From contig NC_079880.1 in NCBI RefSeq assembly GCF_029227915.1, positions 30,499,501 through 30,563,500 on the forward strand: a DNA stretch of 64,000 nucleotides, given 5' to 3'. A model generated the notes under the pieces. The model searched no databases, had not been told where the DNA came from, and saw nothing but the letters and a program-made list of their open reading frames with translations. Made by a program: the position numbers and the translations under genes. Positions within the stretch are counted from its first letter, which is position 1. Each line of letters starts with the position of its first letter. This DNA comes from Hydractinia symbiolongicarpus. Lineage: Eukaryota > Cnidaria > Hydrozoa > Anthoathecata > Hydractiniidae. Shown piece after piece: positions 23,357 through 35,899 of the stretch.

Positions 23357-25020
23357 ATGGCACATGTACATCGGCTGCAGAAAGCTGGTAGTTTTTGTTC
23401 ATATTTTTCCACATGTGCAAATAAACTTAAATCTGTTGCACTGCCAATGAAGGAATTTATATGGGGTAAGCCAAGTGAAGTGACTGAAAATACGAATTCC
23501 GGTTTTGCGTTCACTTACGTTTCAAATGTATTTGTTGAAAGTCAGCTGAAAAAGTTGCAGCGCAAGAGAGCTACAGGTTATAACCAAGTACCATCAGGAT
23601 TTTTGAAAGACGGAGCCACAGCCATATCAAGTCCCTTATCGTTCATCATCAACTTGTCGCTAAAAACAGCCAACATACCAACTGAATGGAAGTTGGCGAA
23701 AAGTCATCCCACTCCACAAGGGCGGGAAAATGGACGAAATGTCAGACTATCGACCGATCTCCATCCTACCGGTCATATCTAAAATAATGATGAGAGCTGT
23801 TTATGTTCAACTTGTGAACTATCTTAAAGAAAATGAAATTTTAACACCCAGCAAATACGGATACAGGAAAAAACGATCTACCGAATTAGCCACACTCTAT
23901 CTGACAGAGGAAATCAGGAAGGAGATGGACAAAGGGAATTTAATGGTGCGCTTTACGTTGACCTGTCGAAGGCTTTCGATACTTTAAGCCACTCCATTTT
24001 TCTGTCAAAACTAAGAAGTTATGGAGTCAAAGATTTGTCACTAAACTGGTTCGCAGACTACTTGTTTAACCGCGCCCAGATTTGTGAAGTAAATGGTAAA
24101 TAGTCGAAGCCCAACCCCATTGTTTGTGGTGTACCACAGGGGTCCATTCTTTGATCCTGTCTCTTTTTAATCTACTTCAATGATTTCGAAAATTGTTTGA
24201 AACATTCTAGAGTACTAAACTTTGCGGACGATACCGTGTTTTACATTGGACAAAAAACAAACTAGCAACTTGAGATCGCCTCCAACGCTGGATTGAAAAA
24301 CGTAGACAAGTACTTCATTGAAAACGGACTTGTATTAAATCTGAAGGCTGGAAAACCAAATCGATGATATTCGACACTCGCAAAAATTTAAATAAAAACG
24401 GATCAACCCTGAACTTGGAAATCAACGGAAAGCTAATTAACACAACCACCGAATATCGGTATCTTTGGACTGTTCTGGACCAGACTTTGTCAATGAACCA
24501 TCACTTTATAAGTCTTTACAAGAAAATGTCTGCCAAGCTTTGTTTACTACTCTCATTGAAATCTAACTTTACGAACAATGCAATCACTAAAATCTACGTC
24601 GGAATGCTGCTGCCAACGCTTCTTTACTGCTGTACTACAAACCTGAATCTTACCAACGGTCAGCAAATTAAGCCTCAATCGCTTGATAGAAGAATTGCGA
24701 AGGTGACAGAGAAACGCCAAGTACCTATTATAAATGAAATAAAGAAACATGCTGTCATACTCGTCAGAAAATACTTCGACAAAGCAGTGTGTAGCAATTT
24801 TAATGATTTCTTCGAGATAAGATAGCACAGTAAAAACACCCGAAACAAGAATTACTTACTGACAATACCTAGAGTGAGACTTGAAGTTAATAGATCTGGT
24901 TTTAAATTTATGGGATCAAAGATTTATAATGACTTACCAATTGAAATTCGAAAATTGGATACTTTACCAAGTTTCGTAAGAAACACTAAAATCTTTTTTA
25001 ATCTGTAATAAATTATTTTA
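23357..25020 (+). pseudogene. LINE reverse transcriptase region, multiply disrupted
   Basis: Successive frames give a CR1/Jockey-like RT in order: FCSYFSTCANKL (about 23396), a palm segment with RATGYNQVP and FLKDGA (to about 23620), DYRPISILPVISK (about 23740), KYGYRKKRST (about 23855), YVDLSKAFDTLSHSI (about 23955), GVPQGSIL (about 24130), the catalytic FADD (about 24220), then the thumb/C-terminal region at 24364-24825 and onward to about 25005. Frame changes occur near 23730 and 23950, and stops near 24103, 24151 and 24265. It is probably the other half of the element whose endonuclease lies at 20180-20830. Confidence 0.85.
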
Positions 25021-26179
25021 TGCCTTATTGTAAAGCTAGTATTTTTAACTCGTGTTTTTATCTGTTATATAATAATAATATTTTATAATTTTATTTTTCA
25101 CAGGACATATATTAAGAGCAGTTTTTTAAGCCTCAACTACATCTTTTAACCAAATTTATTGCCAGGATAACTTCGTGTTTACAAGAATTTAACAGGATTG
25201 AGAAGGTATCTGTTTTCATTAAGAAAAATACATAAAATCTAAGCTTGTTGTGGTAGCTGATAAACAAATGAGACTTAATTGTAATAACTTTTTCAAAATT
25301 TTATTGATAAATGAATAAATTTTTGTATCAAATCTCAGTTTTAAGATTTCAGTGGGTATAAAGTATAAAGCTGTATCCAAATAAAGGTTAGCTAGTCTAA
25401 AATATGTTTACATTTAAACGGATCTCGCCCCAGTACTAATTCAAAAAAAAAAATGTTTAGACATGCGCAGTCTGAGTTTCCGAAATATTTCCCGCTGGAA
25501 ACAACCGTGTTTATAATAGAAGAAGTTGGAACCGACACACAAATCAAGAGAGTATAATCCCGTTCCTGGGTAGGCACTCCGTGTAATAACGGCGTGCAGG
25601 AGCCGACAGATCCTAAGGATCCTGAAGACGTTGTTAACTTTTCATCATCAATCACTGCTGCGTAGGTACAGAAAATACATTCAACAATATCAGAAGACAT
25701 GCTATGACCATCACGGAATTCATATGCTATGACTCATAACATTGAAATATTGTACCCATTAAAATTATATGACTAACTGCTAAGGTACCAGTACGGCTAT
25801 AACTGTGCTACGCTAAAAAGAAGAACTACCTAAGGCGATCCGATCGGTATGGCAATTTTCTCGATTGTAATGTTGGGAAGAGCATATAGTAATTTTTGAG
25901 GATACAACAACAGCGGCAGGGAAAAGCGAATAAGAAAGTATGGTAAAAGGCTTAGGACAATTAGGAGAAGTAACTGACAGTAAAGATTAAAAAATTGAGC
26001 ACTGTATCAAGCTGGTATATCAATTACTTTAAGAGTTGTAAATGCTGTCTAGAATCGCGTAAACCTTAAGATGCTACATCTGTTACGTTAGTGCAAGCAA
26101 CACCGCTTTTTTCACTTTGTTTTTCTTCGTGAAAAGTTTATATGCCCTATAAGAGCCAGAAAAATTACACATCAATGAA
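25021..26179. other. Spacer, no supported gene
   Basis: AT-rich sequence follows the LINE end. A 102-residue minus-strand frame at 25392-25700 has no recognisable domain, is cysteine-rich without a pattern, and is not called. Nothing else is supported. Confidence 0.4.
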
Positions 26180-26570
26180 AGCGTTAAACCTGTCGCTTAA
26201 CAACCACGACGTATCCTTTTTCACGTCCGTTAAAAAGTCGACAAAGAACTAGACAAACTCACAAAAGCCGATATTATCGAGCAAGCTTTCAAGCCCTTTT
26301 GATCCAAAACCATACTGTGTCAGACGAGTTCAAGGTACAAAATTGACGGCAAGCCGACTAGGACATACTATCACATGCAACGTTCAACACTTTAAGTTCT
26401 TGTCCAAGCTTAAACCAACCAACTTTGGTCAAGAGGGGGAGGAAGAGGACGATATTGGCACTCCAGGAGAATACGAAACTACTACCAGATCTACGGAGTT
26501 ATACGTACGAAAATATCCTCAAAGAATTAGAAGAAGACTAGACTATTTTCATGAAAATTTACCTACCTGA
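26180..26570 (+). pseudogene. Gypsy-type LTR retrotransposon pol remnant
   Basis: A stretch near 26205-26305 translates in one frame (with a stop) as a gypsy RT entry segment: RRIxFHVR, then KVDKELDKLTKADIIEQAF. After a deletion, the last frame (26343-26570) ends with a basic tail (TELYVRKYPQRIRRRL) like the C-terminus of gypsy pol. It is followed 110 bases later by a purine tract and a probable LTR, so most of pol has been lost. Confidence 0.55.
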
Positions 26571-26680
26571 ACAACAGTAACGGATTTATTGTAAATCTAT
26601 GTATAAAAAGACAATCTGCAAACTTGTTATGTTTAGTAAAGTGATATCGTAAAGTCATATTGAACTGAAGAGGGGGGGAA

Positions 26681-27020
26681 TGTTGTGTTTGAGGTTATCG
26701 AGGCATTAAGTTCAGTTAAAAAACATAAGCGTTTACACGTGTTTTTACTGCAACAGATACTCCAATGGTGTAAAGAAATGGAGGCTTTATGTGAATATGC
26801 TACAACATCAGCCTCAAGCCGCAAGAGAAAAGAAGACACTCCCATAATTCGTAAAAATAATTTATTATTAACCCTTCTGTAAGATTTAACGACTACAAAA
26901 GCTTCATATACAACTCCTCTACAATAATATTTACAAAAAGAAAATAAGCCTACGCACAAAGCTGCGTTCTTTATTTCGTAACGTCAACCTCAATACCTGG
27001 CTTTTCACCTGTTATATACA
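26681..27020 (+). repeat. Probable gypsy LTR, about 340 bp
   Basis: A polypurine tract (GAAGAGGGGGGGAA, about 26667-26680) directly precedes TGTTGTGTTTGAGG. A candidate end, TATACA, is at 27020. The TG...CA ends and position downstream of a pol tail fit a 3' LTR. No second LTR copy was found in the window, so the right boundary is a guess. Confidence 0.45.
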
Positions 27021-28456
27021 AGAAAGACGATAAAAAAAGTCAAATAAATTATTCTCGTTCTTGTCGGAATGAAGGAAAAATATCCTGGGAACGAGCTTCA
27101 CCTCTCATGAGAGATTTTTGTTCGAAAGAATTGTAGCGAATTAGATAGTAGTCACATCCATTTTAACTCAGGATCAAGTATAATTTTCGCGCTGCACCAC
27201 ATTTTACTTATACCGATAGAAAGACTTAATTTCGCGCGTTTGTTAGACTTTTACGCAAGATAATTCAGCGACAACCCTACATTTAAACTCCATGTTAAAA
27301 TACTTCGTTATCAGTCCCCAATTAGTTAAAAAGCAATATTTAAGAAAAAAGCAAAAAACCCAGGGCATATTTTTGACCCGAGTTATGCTAACAAAGAGCA
27401 GGGGAAACATAAAGGCAAGTCTCGCGTGGAATAGTAAGGTAATAGTTATGCTGTAAGAATGAAGTAAAATAAACCCCTTATCATTACGGAGAAACAAAAG
27501 TCGCACTTATACAGTTCGACGGTTGTTTTGAAGCTCATTAGGTACTTTTCAATGTTTCAGTTCTACAAAAACTAGGTATGGTGGCTAAACGAGTGACAAG
27601 AGCTCAATTACTCGAACCTCTATTGACACTTACCTTTTTTTCTGCTTATTCCTTCACGTAAAGATAAGGAGTACAAACGATCTAAATCATAGGATAATTT
27701 CACGTATACTCAATACATTGAGAGAACTGACGGCTAATAGAGAAAAGACTATCAGATTGCTTTAAAGCAATAAGAACATTTATTGGCCGACCAAACCTTC
27801 ACAAAAAGACCGTCTCTGTTCCCAAGACCAAAACTGATACTCCTGAAAGTCAGTATGTTATTAGGGCTGTGTTTTTAAAGGCTTTGTGTTCGAGGCGTTC
27901 AGATAATCAAGATAATGTGGATCAGAAAACAATACAATAAGAAAGCATGTCTAAAAATCATCAAGACAAAGAAATATACCCCTAAGTTTAAGAATATAAA
28001 AAATAAAGCAAATAAATAAAGCAAATAAAACAAAAAAACAAAACAAAAGGTTTACAAACAAAATACGCGGAGAGTTTCTTCTCAAGGCTGTTTTTATTAA
28101 AGTATTTAAACGTTGCCACACAATATGATAGTCTTTCATTGCATTGGAGATAAATACGTTTTCTTAGTGTTTAATAATTCGTAGAAGATGCGTCCGTCTG
28201 CAAACGTGAGGTGCGACCAAGAAGGCCTTAATAAGAAGTGACCTTAAGTAACGAAACAAAAAACAGAAGGGGTAGTTCCTGCCAAAATATCTAACAAAAA
28301 TTATCAGATCAATCAAGTAGCATAACTTAAGAAAGACAGTCTGCAAATACGTTCAACGCACCACTGTCAAACTTTTAAATACATAATACAGGACGAAGTG
28401 GTATCATCAAAAAGGAAAGAAAACAGACAAAACATAAATAAATGCAGACGCACGCT
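27021..28456. other. Region 3' of the RNF19-like gene
   Basis: No coding exon is supported. A CCTGGGAACGAG motif of the dispersed family lies near 27084. A minus-strand AATAAA (plus TTTATT at 28093-28098) sits about 360 bases beyond the RNF19 stop and is the best candidate poly(A) signal. Confidence 0.4.
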
Positions 28457-31055
28457 TCATGGCCGTACTTGTGTATTTGAAACTACACTAACAGCGTCAA
28501 TCGCTGCCGAGCTTTCCTCGGCGATAACTGAAGTGTCTGCTGAATTCCCGTGCGAGTGTTGTGATAAACGACTTGACGACGACGTATTGTCGTTAACTCT
28601 GCTCGACGAACACGAGCCTATTGAATGTGTATCATCAGCAAGTTTACGGACACTGCAATTGCTGTTCGTCTCTTCGCAACTAACTTCCGGTAGGCGACTT
28701 ATATTGCTGTTACTTGCTGATTTCGTATTTACATTGTCTAAACTACTAGTTATGCTAATGGTCGTGCTTCTTGGTGCAGGTATTAAGGACGCGTGGGAGT
28801 CAACGTCATGGTCCCGACTTCGAAACGACGTGATAAAAGAACGTCCATCCAAACTTGTGCTGTCGTTGCTTCCGGAAATGCTTGGTTGGTGATCTTTAAA
28901 AGAGAGGAAACAGTTAACAGGTGGCACGGGACCACCAGACTTATATTTCTGAGATCAAAAAGAGAATTTAAAACAATAAAAACAAAAGTGGAGCAGAACA
29001 ATACCATAACACAAGACTAGTAGTATTTAAAAAAACACCCAGCAACATACCTTTGGTTATGGTAGCTTTAACTGTTAGAACGCTACCGCCTTGAGTTAAA
29101 ACACTGGCTGTATCCAACATGCTGCTGTTACCACTGTTACGCCGCACTGGGCTGCTTTTAACGCTGGCAACGCCAGGAAGTGTGTACGTATCTTCACGTT
29201 CGTTAAATTCAAAATTCACGCCATGACCATTTCTAGATTTGGTTACGCCAGTGCAACCGCCACTTCGACAAAGCGACACTGGAACTACGCCATAAACATA
29301 TCCTAAAGCTATTGGAACGCCCACTCCTACGGTAAGGGCGGCTAAGAACGGTGATACGATGACTGACAACGCCACGCCGCCTGTTATTGCAAGGTTTCTC
29401 TTGTGCACATTTTCGGAATAATCAAATCGCTCACGAATCTAAAAACAAACATACAGTAAAGAGAAAAATCTTTTCTTGCAAATGTACTCACAGAGTTGAT
29501 TGTCTGGTTTAAAATGGGTGCATGTAGACTAGAAACCTTGCTTATACAAAGGCCAGCTTACACACAACTATCATATTGTTAGACGAACACATGCCTCGTG
29601 TGTAAAAGCATAAGGATCGAAGTCGAAAGAATTTAAATTTTTTTATAAATAGTACAATTTTTAATTTAGAGTATATTATACTTACTAAACAAAAATAAGT
29701 ATATATATTCGCTACACTATGGTGTAAATTTAAAATAAATTCACTTCATGTACTGTTTGTTGGTTTATACAAAAAAGTGAATACCAGGTTTTAAATGAAC
29801 AGTGTTGTGCACATAAAGATATAATAACATATATCTCTATGGTAAATATGATCGCCATAATTCTAATAATTAATGAAAAGCTACCAGTTTTCAATTTCAC
29901 CTAAAAATGTTCCCTGATCATTTAAAAATAGTTTTAGACCTACCCTTCTGCCAACGTATATTGGAATACCAATCATCATCGCGGGTAGAACAACGCCTGC
30001 AGCCAAACCTATTCCCACAGGAGCCCCAATCAGGGTTCCCATTTGCCACATTATTTTCTTTTTGCGACTCCATGGTTTCTTTCCCCAAAATGTACAGCCA
30101 GATGGGCTAAATATAAAAAAAGCAATTTTTACAACATAAAAGAGCACAAAATCAAATTCAGTTATTTCATTGTTGATTAAGAAAAAATCTGCAAGTGCTG
30201 TTTTACTTTTACAAAAAGGAAACATCTAAAGAAATACCTTAAGTAATGCAAATCTGATATTTCTTTCATACACAACCAACAAAATTCTCCTCCGCATACT
30301 GCACAAGTCATGTGATTACACGAACCATCATCCATTTTAATTATAAGGGCCATGCACTTCGGACATGGTTTTATGTCCTCATGCATATTTGAAGATTTTC
30401 GATCTGCAGATGACAAGGACCTTATTTCAAATTGATTTTGCATGCGAGCTAAATCACAAGTTGTGTTTGGGTGCCACAACTGCCGACAATGGTAACAAAA
30501 TTCATAACTACATCCTGGTCTCATGCACTTTAACTGTGGACAACTAGCACAGCCAGAAGCAATAACTGCATATCCACAGTCTGGCGCTGGGCACCATCTA
30601 ATATCAGGTATTCCAACTAAAGCTCGACGTAAAGTGAACTCTTCATATTTTGCAAACAAATTGTCATCATTAAAAATCATCCTCACATCTGAAGGATGAA
30701 ACACTTCTGAGCATTCAGGACAAGACACCATAACTCTGCACTCTTTGACAGCTATTACAAGATATTGTTTTAAACAATCTATACAATTCCTATGTTCGCA
30801 ACTCAACAAAACTGGAAACAACGAAGTATTTTTCCAGGAAAAACAAACGTTGCACATCATTGTATCCTGCTTTGGCTCGCTGGATGACTTGACCTGCTCC
30901 TTTTCACATGATTTCGTACTGACTGTGTCAATACTTTCTTTACTTCGATGTCGTTTTGATGAACGAAATATATTTCTAATTGCAAAGTTGCTGTTTTTCC
31001 GACTTAATGATCCCGAACTGGGGCTTGTATGTTCAGATACTGTTACTGCCGACAT
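28457..31055 (-). CDS. RNF19: RBR-type E3 ubiquitin ligase, RNF19A/RNF19B family
   Basis: Coding exons in transcription order: 30238-31055, 29944-30106, 29051-29438, 28457-28893. All junctions are GT-AG with matching phases: 1806 nt, 601 aa, ATG at 31055, TGA at 28457-28459. RBR ligases take ubiquitin from E2 onto a RING2 cysteine and then to substrate. RING1 is about residues 68-115 (CNVC...CEHRNCIDC...CPEC), IBR about 138-200, RING2 about 231-262 with the catalytic cysteine in DGSCNHMTC (about C246). Two hydrophobic segments follow: the [13 protein letters not shown] block and first membrane helix (about 290-325), then [10 protein letters not shown] and the second helix ending GVVPVSLC. This is the RNF19 signature and implies ER-membrane anchoring. 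The Ser-rich tail is unconserved. Human RNF19A/B are longer, mainly in the tail. It predates or is outside the A/B split; which cannot be told here. Confidence 0.95.
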
Positions 31056-32555
31056 ACTCCAAGTCAGATTGTAACATATATATAACGTGTATAGATAAGT
31101 CTACAAAATAAAACTACAATAAATCATATTAAAATATGTGAATTAAAAGACTGATAATATACTCTTGTTGATGACATGAATAATATTTCTATTTGTCATT
31201 AACTTTAACACATAGCTGAGACATTACATAATCCAATTACCTTGTGGTAAAAGTGTATAATTTGGCACACTTTCAACATTTAAAATAATGTCTGTCATAA
31301 CACAATAACAACATCAACAACCACAACAAAATTTTATCTTGCTACAGTTATTAACAAAATTCTTTAATCCCTTCTCTGTGATAAGCATCATGCTTTTGTT
31401 TTCTTTAAGAAAAAAACAAAACAGCACTTTTTACCCAAAGCAGTGTTTGTTTCAAAACTTTAATTCCATTGTTGCATTATGATCAGTAAGTGTTTAAGTA
31501 AAAATGACTAGTTGTTCTAAGAATGTGTCGTAGCACAGACTTTATTCATCAATTCAAATGAAAAAAATCAAATTATATGTATTACATGCCATCAATTAAA
31601 TCTAATTAAAAAAAAAATAGCTTTTCACAGCTAGAATATTTTAAATTTCAAGGATTTTGATGAGAATTTAAAATGCAAATTTCAAAAACCAACAAAAAAC
31701 GCTTGCCATGTATTTATCTTTTTATGATTTTCAGACTCTACTAGGAGCTAATGTTAAAAAACAAAAGAATTTCTCTGTTTATTATATACCGATTATCCAG
31801 ATGTTATATAAATTTACAGGCTTTTTTTGAGAATAGCATGGCTTTTTTTTCTCAAGATTTTGCAGACTTGTGTCTAATAGACAAAATGGAAATCAAGTTA
31901 GTATCAAAGTGGTTTAACATAATAAAAATATGGTTCAGGGAGGGGGGGGGCACATTTTAGATGTCAATAATGCTATCATGCATGAAGCAAGTGTGTTTTG
32001 ATTTGTCTGCTGCTGCATTTTGTCATTACTCTTTCTTGTGAGCAAATTGGCTAAGCATATCAGGGGAGTCCTACAAGTAAATATTGGGGAGAATTGCAGA
32101 TTTAAGGAGAAAATTTCTAATTTTTAAGGAAAATTAGTTAAAAACAAAGATAAAGAAAGCAGATTTTAAAATATATTTTATGTATATATCAGATGTTTTG
32201 GTTACCCTAAGCAGAGAAAATTTGACAATAATTTATTTGGCAATTGGCTGTATAGGTCACTGGCATGGATTAAATTCAATAACTCAAATGTTTTACTAAA
32301 TACAGCAGGGATTTAATTATATATATTAATAGGCTCATTCTGCATCATCAGTCCATAGCAGGCAAAGTATAGTTCATGTGTTTTATGTATTAGTAAACTT
32401 TTCTGACGTTAAGGCACAACATCAATGCTTTGGACTGACATATTGACATTTATCATCATTAGCATTTTTAAGATTAGAGAAGGTATTGCATTGCATTTTT
32501 ATGTTTGACACTTGATATCTTGAAAATGACTGTGGGTAATTAGGGGCCACTTCAA
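31056..32555. other. Region upstream of the RNF19-like gene
   Basis: Probable 5' UTR and promoter side of the RNF19-like gene; no TATA box or initiator could be placed with confidence. The rest is AT-rich. A G9 tract occurs at about 31941-31949. No gene is supported. Confidence 0.35.
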
Positions 32556-33562
32556 CTAACTCTTTAAATGCCAACAAAATATCTCTCAATGTCATCAAGA
32601 CAGAATTTATCATCTTTAAGCCTAAAAACAAACCAATCAATTGGACCTTCAACCTTAAAGTTAATGGCAAAAATATCTCCCAAACTACCTGTGTCAAATA
32701 TCTTGGTCTTCTTCTCGACGACACCTTATCCTGGAAACCTCAAACTAATGATACTGCAAAGAAATTAAGGTCTGCTAATTGTGCTATTGCTAAGCTAAGA
32801 CACTATATGCCACTGAGAGTAACCATCCAGGTCTATTACTCCCTTTTTTATTCAAATCTTATTTATTGTTGTCAAGCCTGGGGTCAACCTGTCCTATCTT
32901 TTATCAACTTGGTCTTAAAATTTTTTTGATATTGTACAAATCTCCAACATTCTCTTTGTTAAATATGTTCTCACTGATTCCACTCCTATAGCTCTAACAG
33001 AAACCTAGGATATCAAGATCCATCAACACCATTACAATACCAGGTACAAAACTGCTGGATTGCTTGACCACTTTCTCTCAAACATTTTGGTACCAACTCA
33101 ATTAGATCTCAATGCACTACTTCCTGGAATAATTTACAAAAAATTACCTCTTTATCCTTTATCACATTGTCAAATTCTGTTATAAAATATAAACTCAACA
33201 GATTTTTTCTGGACACATGAAATGACCCTTCAGTCGTGTGTGTGAGTGTTTGTACGTGCTGTGTATGTATGTGTCTGTCAACATGGATTTATATCTTAAA
33301 GTGCGTGTGTGTGTCAATTTTCTTCGTCCTATTATTATTATTATTTTTGCCCTTTGGTTTGTATGGGGATAATGGAATAGTATTTTCCCTTCCTATACAC
33401 TTTACCCTTGTTACTCATTTGGTGTCCTTCACCATTACTATTAGCTTTGGTATGGTATTGGTCCTTAGCCATTGAATATAACTATATGTAACTATTTACA
33501 TAATGGATTATACCTACTGTAATTTCAACTTTTCTATGGCAAATAAATAAATTGAATTGAAT
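32556..33562 (+). pseudogene. 3' end of a second LINE: RT C-terminal fragment and A-rich tail
   Basis: Starting near 32605 a frame reads IFKPKNKPINWTFNLKVNG, then CVKYLGLLLDDTLSWKPQ, and a helix-rich segment to SLFYSNLIYCCQAW (about 32875), the region after the RT thumb in CR1/Jockey LINEs. Stops and frame changes follow. It ends at about 33562 in AAATAAATTGAATTGAAT, the repeated 3' tail typical of such elements. It is 5'-truncated, the normal outcome of target-primed integration. The sequence differs from the LINE at 23-25 kb. Confidence 0.75.
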
Positions 33563-34699
33563 ATATAATATGAAATTATCACGTTTCAGAACAGGTGGGT
33601 TAATGCCGCTATGGAATAACTTTAAACTCTGATATCTGTGTAACAGTTCATCACATGCACATGATCCTAAAACTTTTTCTGCATACACACTAAGGTCATT
33701 AGGAGGTGGTGGAAATGGTTGTGGATGGTCTGCTTATTAAATAATAACAAACTGTCTAGGGAAGAAAAGTGTCGCGCGGCTTAGTGTGTGATATGTGTGG
33801 TGTGGGGGTTTAACGTTCAGTTTTAACCACCACGATAAAATATAACATGGTATCCTAATTCAGAAATCCCATATCGAACAACCCTCTTTGACTTGTTTCA
33901 TAGCAGACAAAACTTTAAATGACTTCACAGAAGAATACTTTTTATTGAATAACTTATAAAAATAATAAATAATGAAAAGATTGCAAGCTCTAAAAAGGTA
34001 AGGGGTGGGGGCAAAAGAGAAAAGGGGGTGGATATAAAACATTAGCTAGCTATATAGCTACCTAGCACTATAGCTAGCACCAACTTACCCAAAAAAACTT
34101 AGCCATCTAGCTAGCTCTAGCTAGCTACAGACAAAGTTGAAGTAGTGGTAAGACTAATTGGTCAAGGCCTATTTAAAAGGTTTCTTAAGAAGTATCTTGT
34201 CTTAAAAATTGACTCTATTTGCTATAATTGCATTAAAAAAGCTTTATACAAAATACCAAGCCCTTTCTTTTTTGTCTTGTTTACAACGATCTCTCTTCCT
34301 GTGTTTTCTATTTTTTTCGCATCATTGCAACAACGACCACAACATTTTTCTGCGGCCCTAATAGTTATCAAGCAGCTTTCTAGTTTTGTTGGCTCCCTAT
34401 CTTTAAAACACTGTTCTGTTTTATATTATGGTGGGTATATAAAGATGGCGTCGTTATGGCGGGAGATGAATTTTGAAAATGAAAGTAATTTTAAGTGTCA
34501 ATTTTTCTTTCCTGTCCTCCCCCCACGCCACTAAAAAATAATGCGCTACGTAGTAAAATAATGTATCTATTGATGCATAATGGCAACGTAACAAAGTTTA
34601 ACAAAGATTTTTCTCTATTAAACAAATTTTGCTATATATCGTATGGTAGCCTACTAAAAGCTTGGCTAGTTTAGTTACACGACCGCGCGCTATGCTTTA
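33563..34699. other. Spacer with GCTA clusters, no supported gene
   Basis: The stretch has GCTA/TAGC tetranucleotide clusters at about 34043-34130. A TATATAAAG directly before an ATG at 34445 looks promoter-like, but the following frame matches nothing. The first exon of RFC1 may lie somewhere between here and 36.7 kb; I could not place it. Confidence 0.3.
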
Positions 34700-35077
34700 T
34701 GGTGCCGTAGATTAGTGGTTCTAGCTCAGGATTCGATTCGCCATGTGAGGAAATTTGGGGAGATGGTGGCACACCTGGGCACACCTAGGCTGTTGAATGT
34801 TGCTGGTGGAGGTGGAGCACGGGCCCTAATTGGCTCTCTACATAGCTCAAAATGAGCATTAAGTACTCTATGACTCCCCATCCAGGCAAAAGCCCCCCCC
34901 CCTGGAAATAATTGACAGGGTATATCCCTCAATATTTAAGAGGCTAGCTTGTGTAAAATATGCACATCTATATATCTATCTCGCTTATATTGAATAAATT
35001 GCAACCAAGGGGAATTGAACCCTCTGGTCTCCTGCACTAAGTCTAGGGTTTTAACCACTAAACTAAGCTTTGGCACC
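34700..35077. repeat. tRNA-derived SINE sequence with two opposed tRNA-like heads
   Basis: On the minus strand a tRNA-like head starts GGTGCC at 35077, with A-box TAGTTTAGTGG (35055-35065) and B-box GGTTCAATTCC (35011-35021) about 33 bases apart, as in tRNA genes. On the plus strand GGTGCC at 34701 is followed by A-box TAGATTAGTGG (34708-34718) and a B-box-like GGATTCGATTCG (about 34729-34740), only 10 bases apart. The two heads face each other and share the outer TATGGTGCC. No anticodon arm that folds properly was seen, so it is not called a tRNA gene. Confidence 0.6.
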
Positions 35078-35200
35078 ATATATAAAGAAATGATCTGAAT
35101 GATAAAGAATTTATAAAGAAATGATCATGCAATGACCACTGTATTTAAAATTTCCTATCTGATATAATTTTTGTTAATAAATCCAAATATGGCACTCATT

Positions 35201-35221
35201 CCCCCCCCCCCCCCCTCCCCC
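35201..35221. repeat. Poly-C tract
   Basis: C15 followed by T and C5. One of several long G/C homopolymers in this AT-rich window (also 22249-22260, 31941-31949 and about 38070-38082). No function is inferred. Confidence 0.9.
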
Positions 35222-35761
35222 TTCATTTTTTTGGTTTTTCTTTTAAAATTTGTTGATAATGTTAGCTAACCTAGATTCATAATTGAGCTATTTAAATGGT
35301 GATAGTCAGCTAGCTAGCTGTTGGAGCACAAATAATGTTCTTTGTTGAATTTTTGTCCCTGGGAAAACCAAGATAGCCAAACAATAATTTTTTGTTAAAA
35401 ATTTAGATTTATGGATAACTATGATTTCCTCAAGTACACATCACAAATATTTAATCTCCTGAAAATACAAAAAATGATAAATACTGTATCTGATCATAAT
35501 TTTTCTTTGGTAAACTTTTTTTGAATAAGCATTTATATATAAAACAAAATTAGAAAAGTGTGTGCACATGAACTGAACAGAATGGTCATTACAGATTCTC
35601 TCTATAGCAAAAAATATTTATCCTAAAAACGGCTTTATATAGACCTTAATGTATTTCTATATTTTATTTTTAGAAAAAAAATAATGCATAGATACAATAC
35701 AACACAATAGAAAAACTATAAACTCATGTTTTTGAGTAAATTAAATCATGGTATGTTTTCA

Positions 35762-35899
35762 ATCTATATTATAATACCCGTATACGTCTGTCTGTCTGTC
35801 ACGCAAAATGGTAGCTTAGCTGCGCAATAGCGAGAAGGACGCAATGCGGTATAAAAAGGACGGGTGAACCCGTGGATTTTTCACGGGCTAACGACTAGT
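35762..35899. mobile_element. Short Helitron-like non-autonomous element, copy 2
   Basis: This 138-bp unit begins ATCTATATTATAATACCCG and ends with the hairpin CCCGTG...CACGGG plus CTAACGACTAGT, closely matching the copy at 20834-20987. The main difference is a shorter GTCT run (three to four repeats versus about six), plus scattered substitutions. The flanks differ completely between copies, which confirms the ends. Confidence 0.8.

Noticed and set aside
25392-25700. 102-residue minus-strand frame as a gene
   Set aside because: No domain, no splice-supported neighbours, and it is surrounded by transposon debris.
28398-28892. 164-residue plus-strand open frame
   Set aside because: It is antisense to the Ser-rich last coding exon of the RNF19-like gene, whose frame, splice phase and domain context are solid.
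34445-34531. ATG after TATATAAAG as the first RFC1 exon
   Set aside because: The frame (MASLWREMNF...) does not match the RFC1 N-terminus and no phase-0 donor giving M...NDIRSFFG was convincing.
34995-35077. tRNA gene
   Set aside because: A- and B-boxes are present but the anticodon and acceptor stems do not pair well; it fits a SINE head better.
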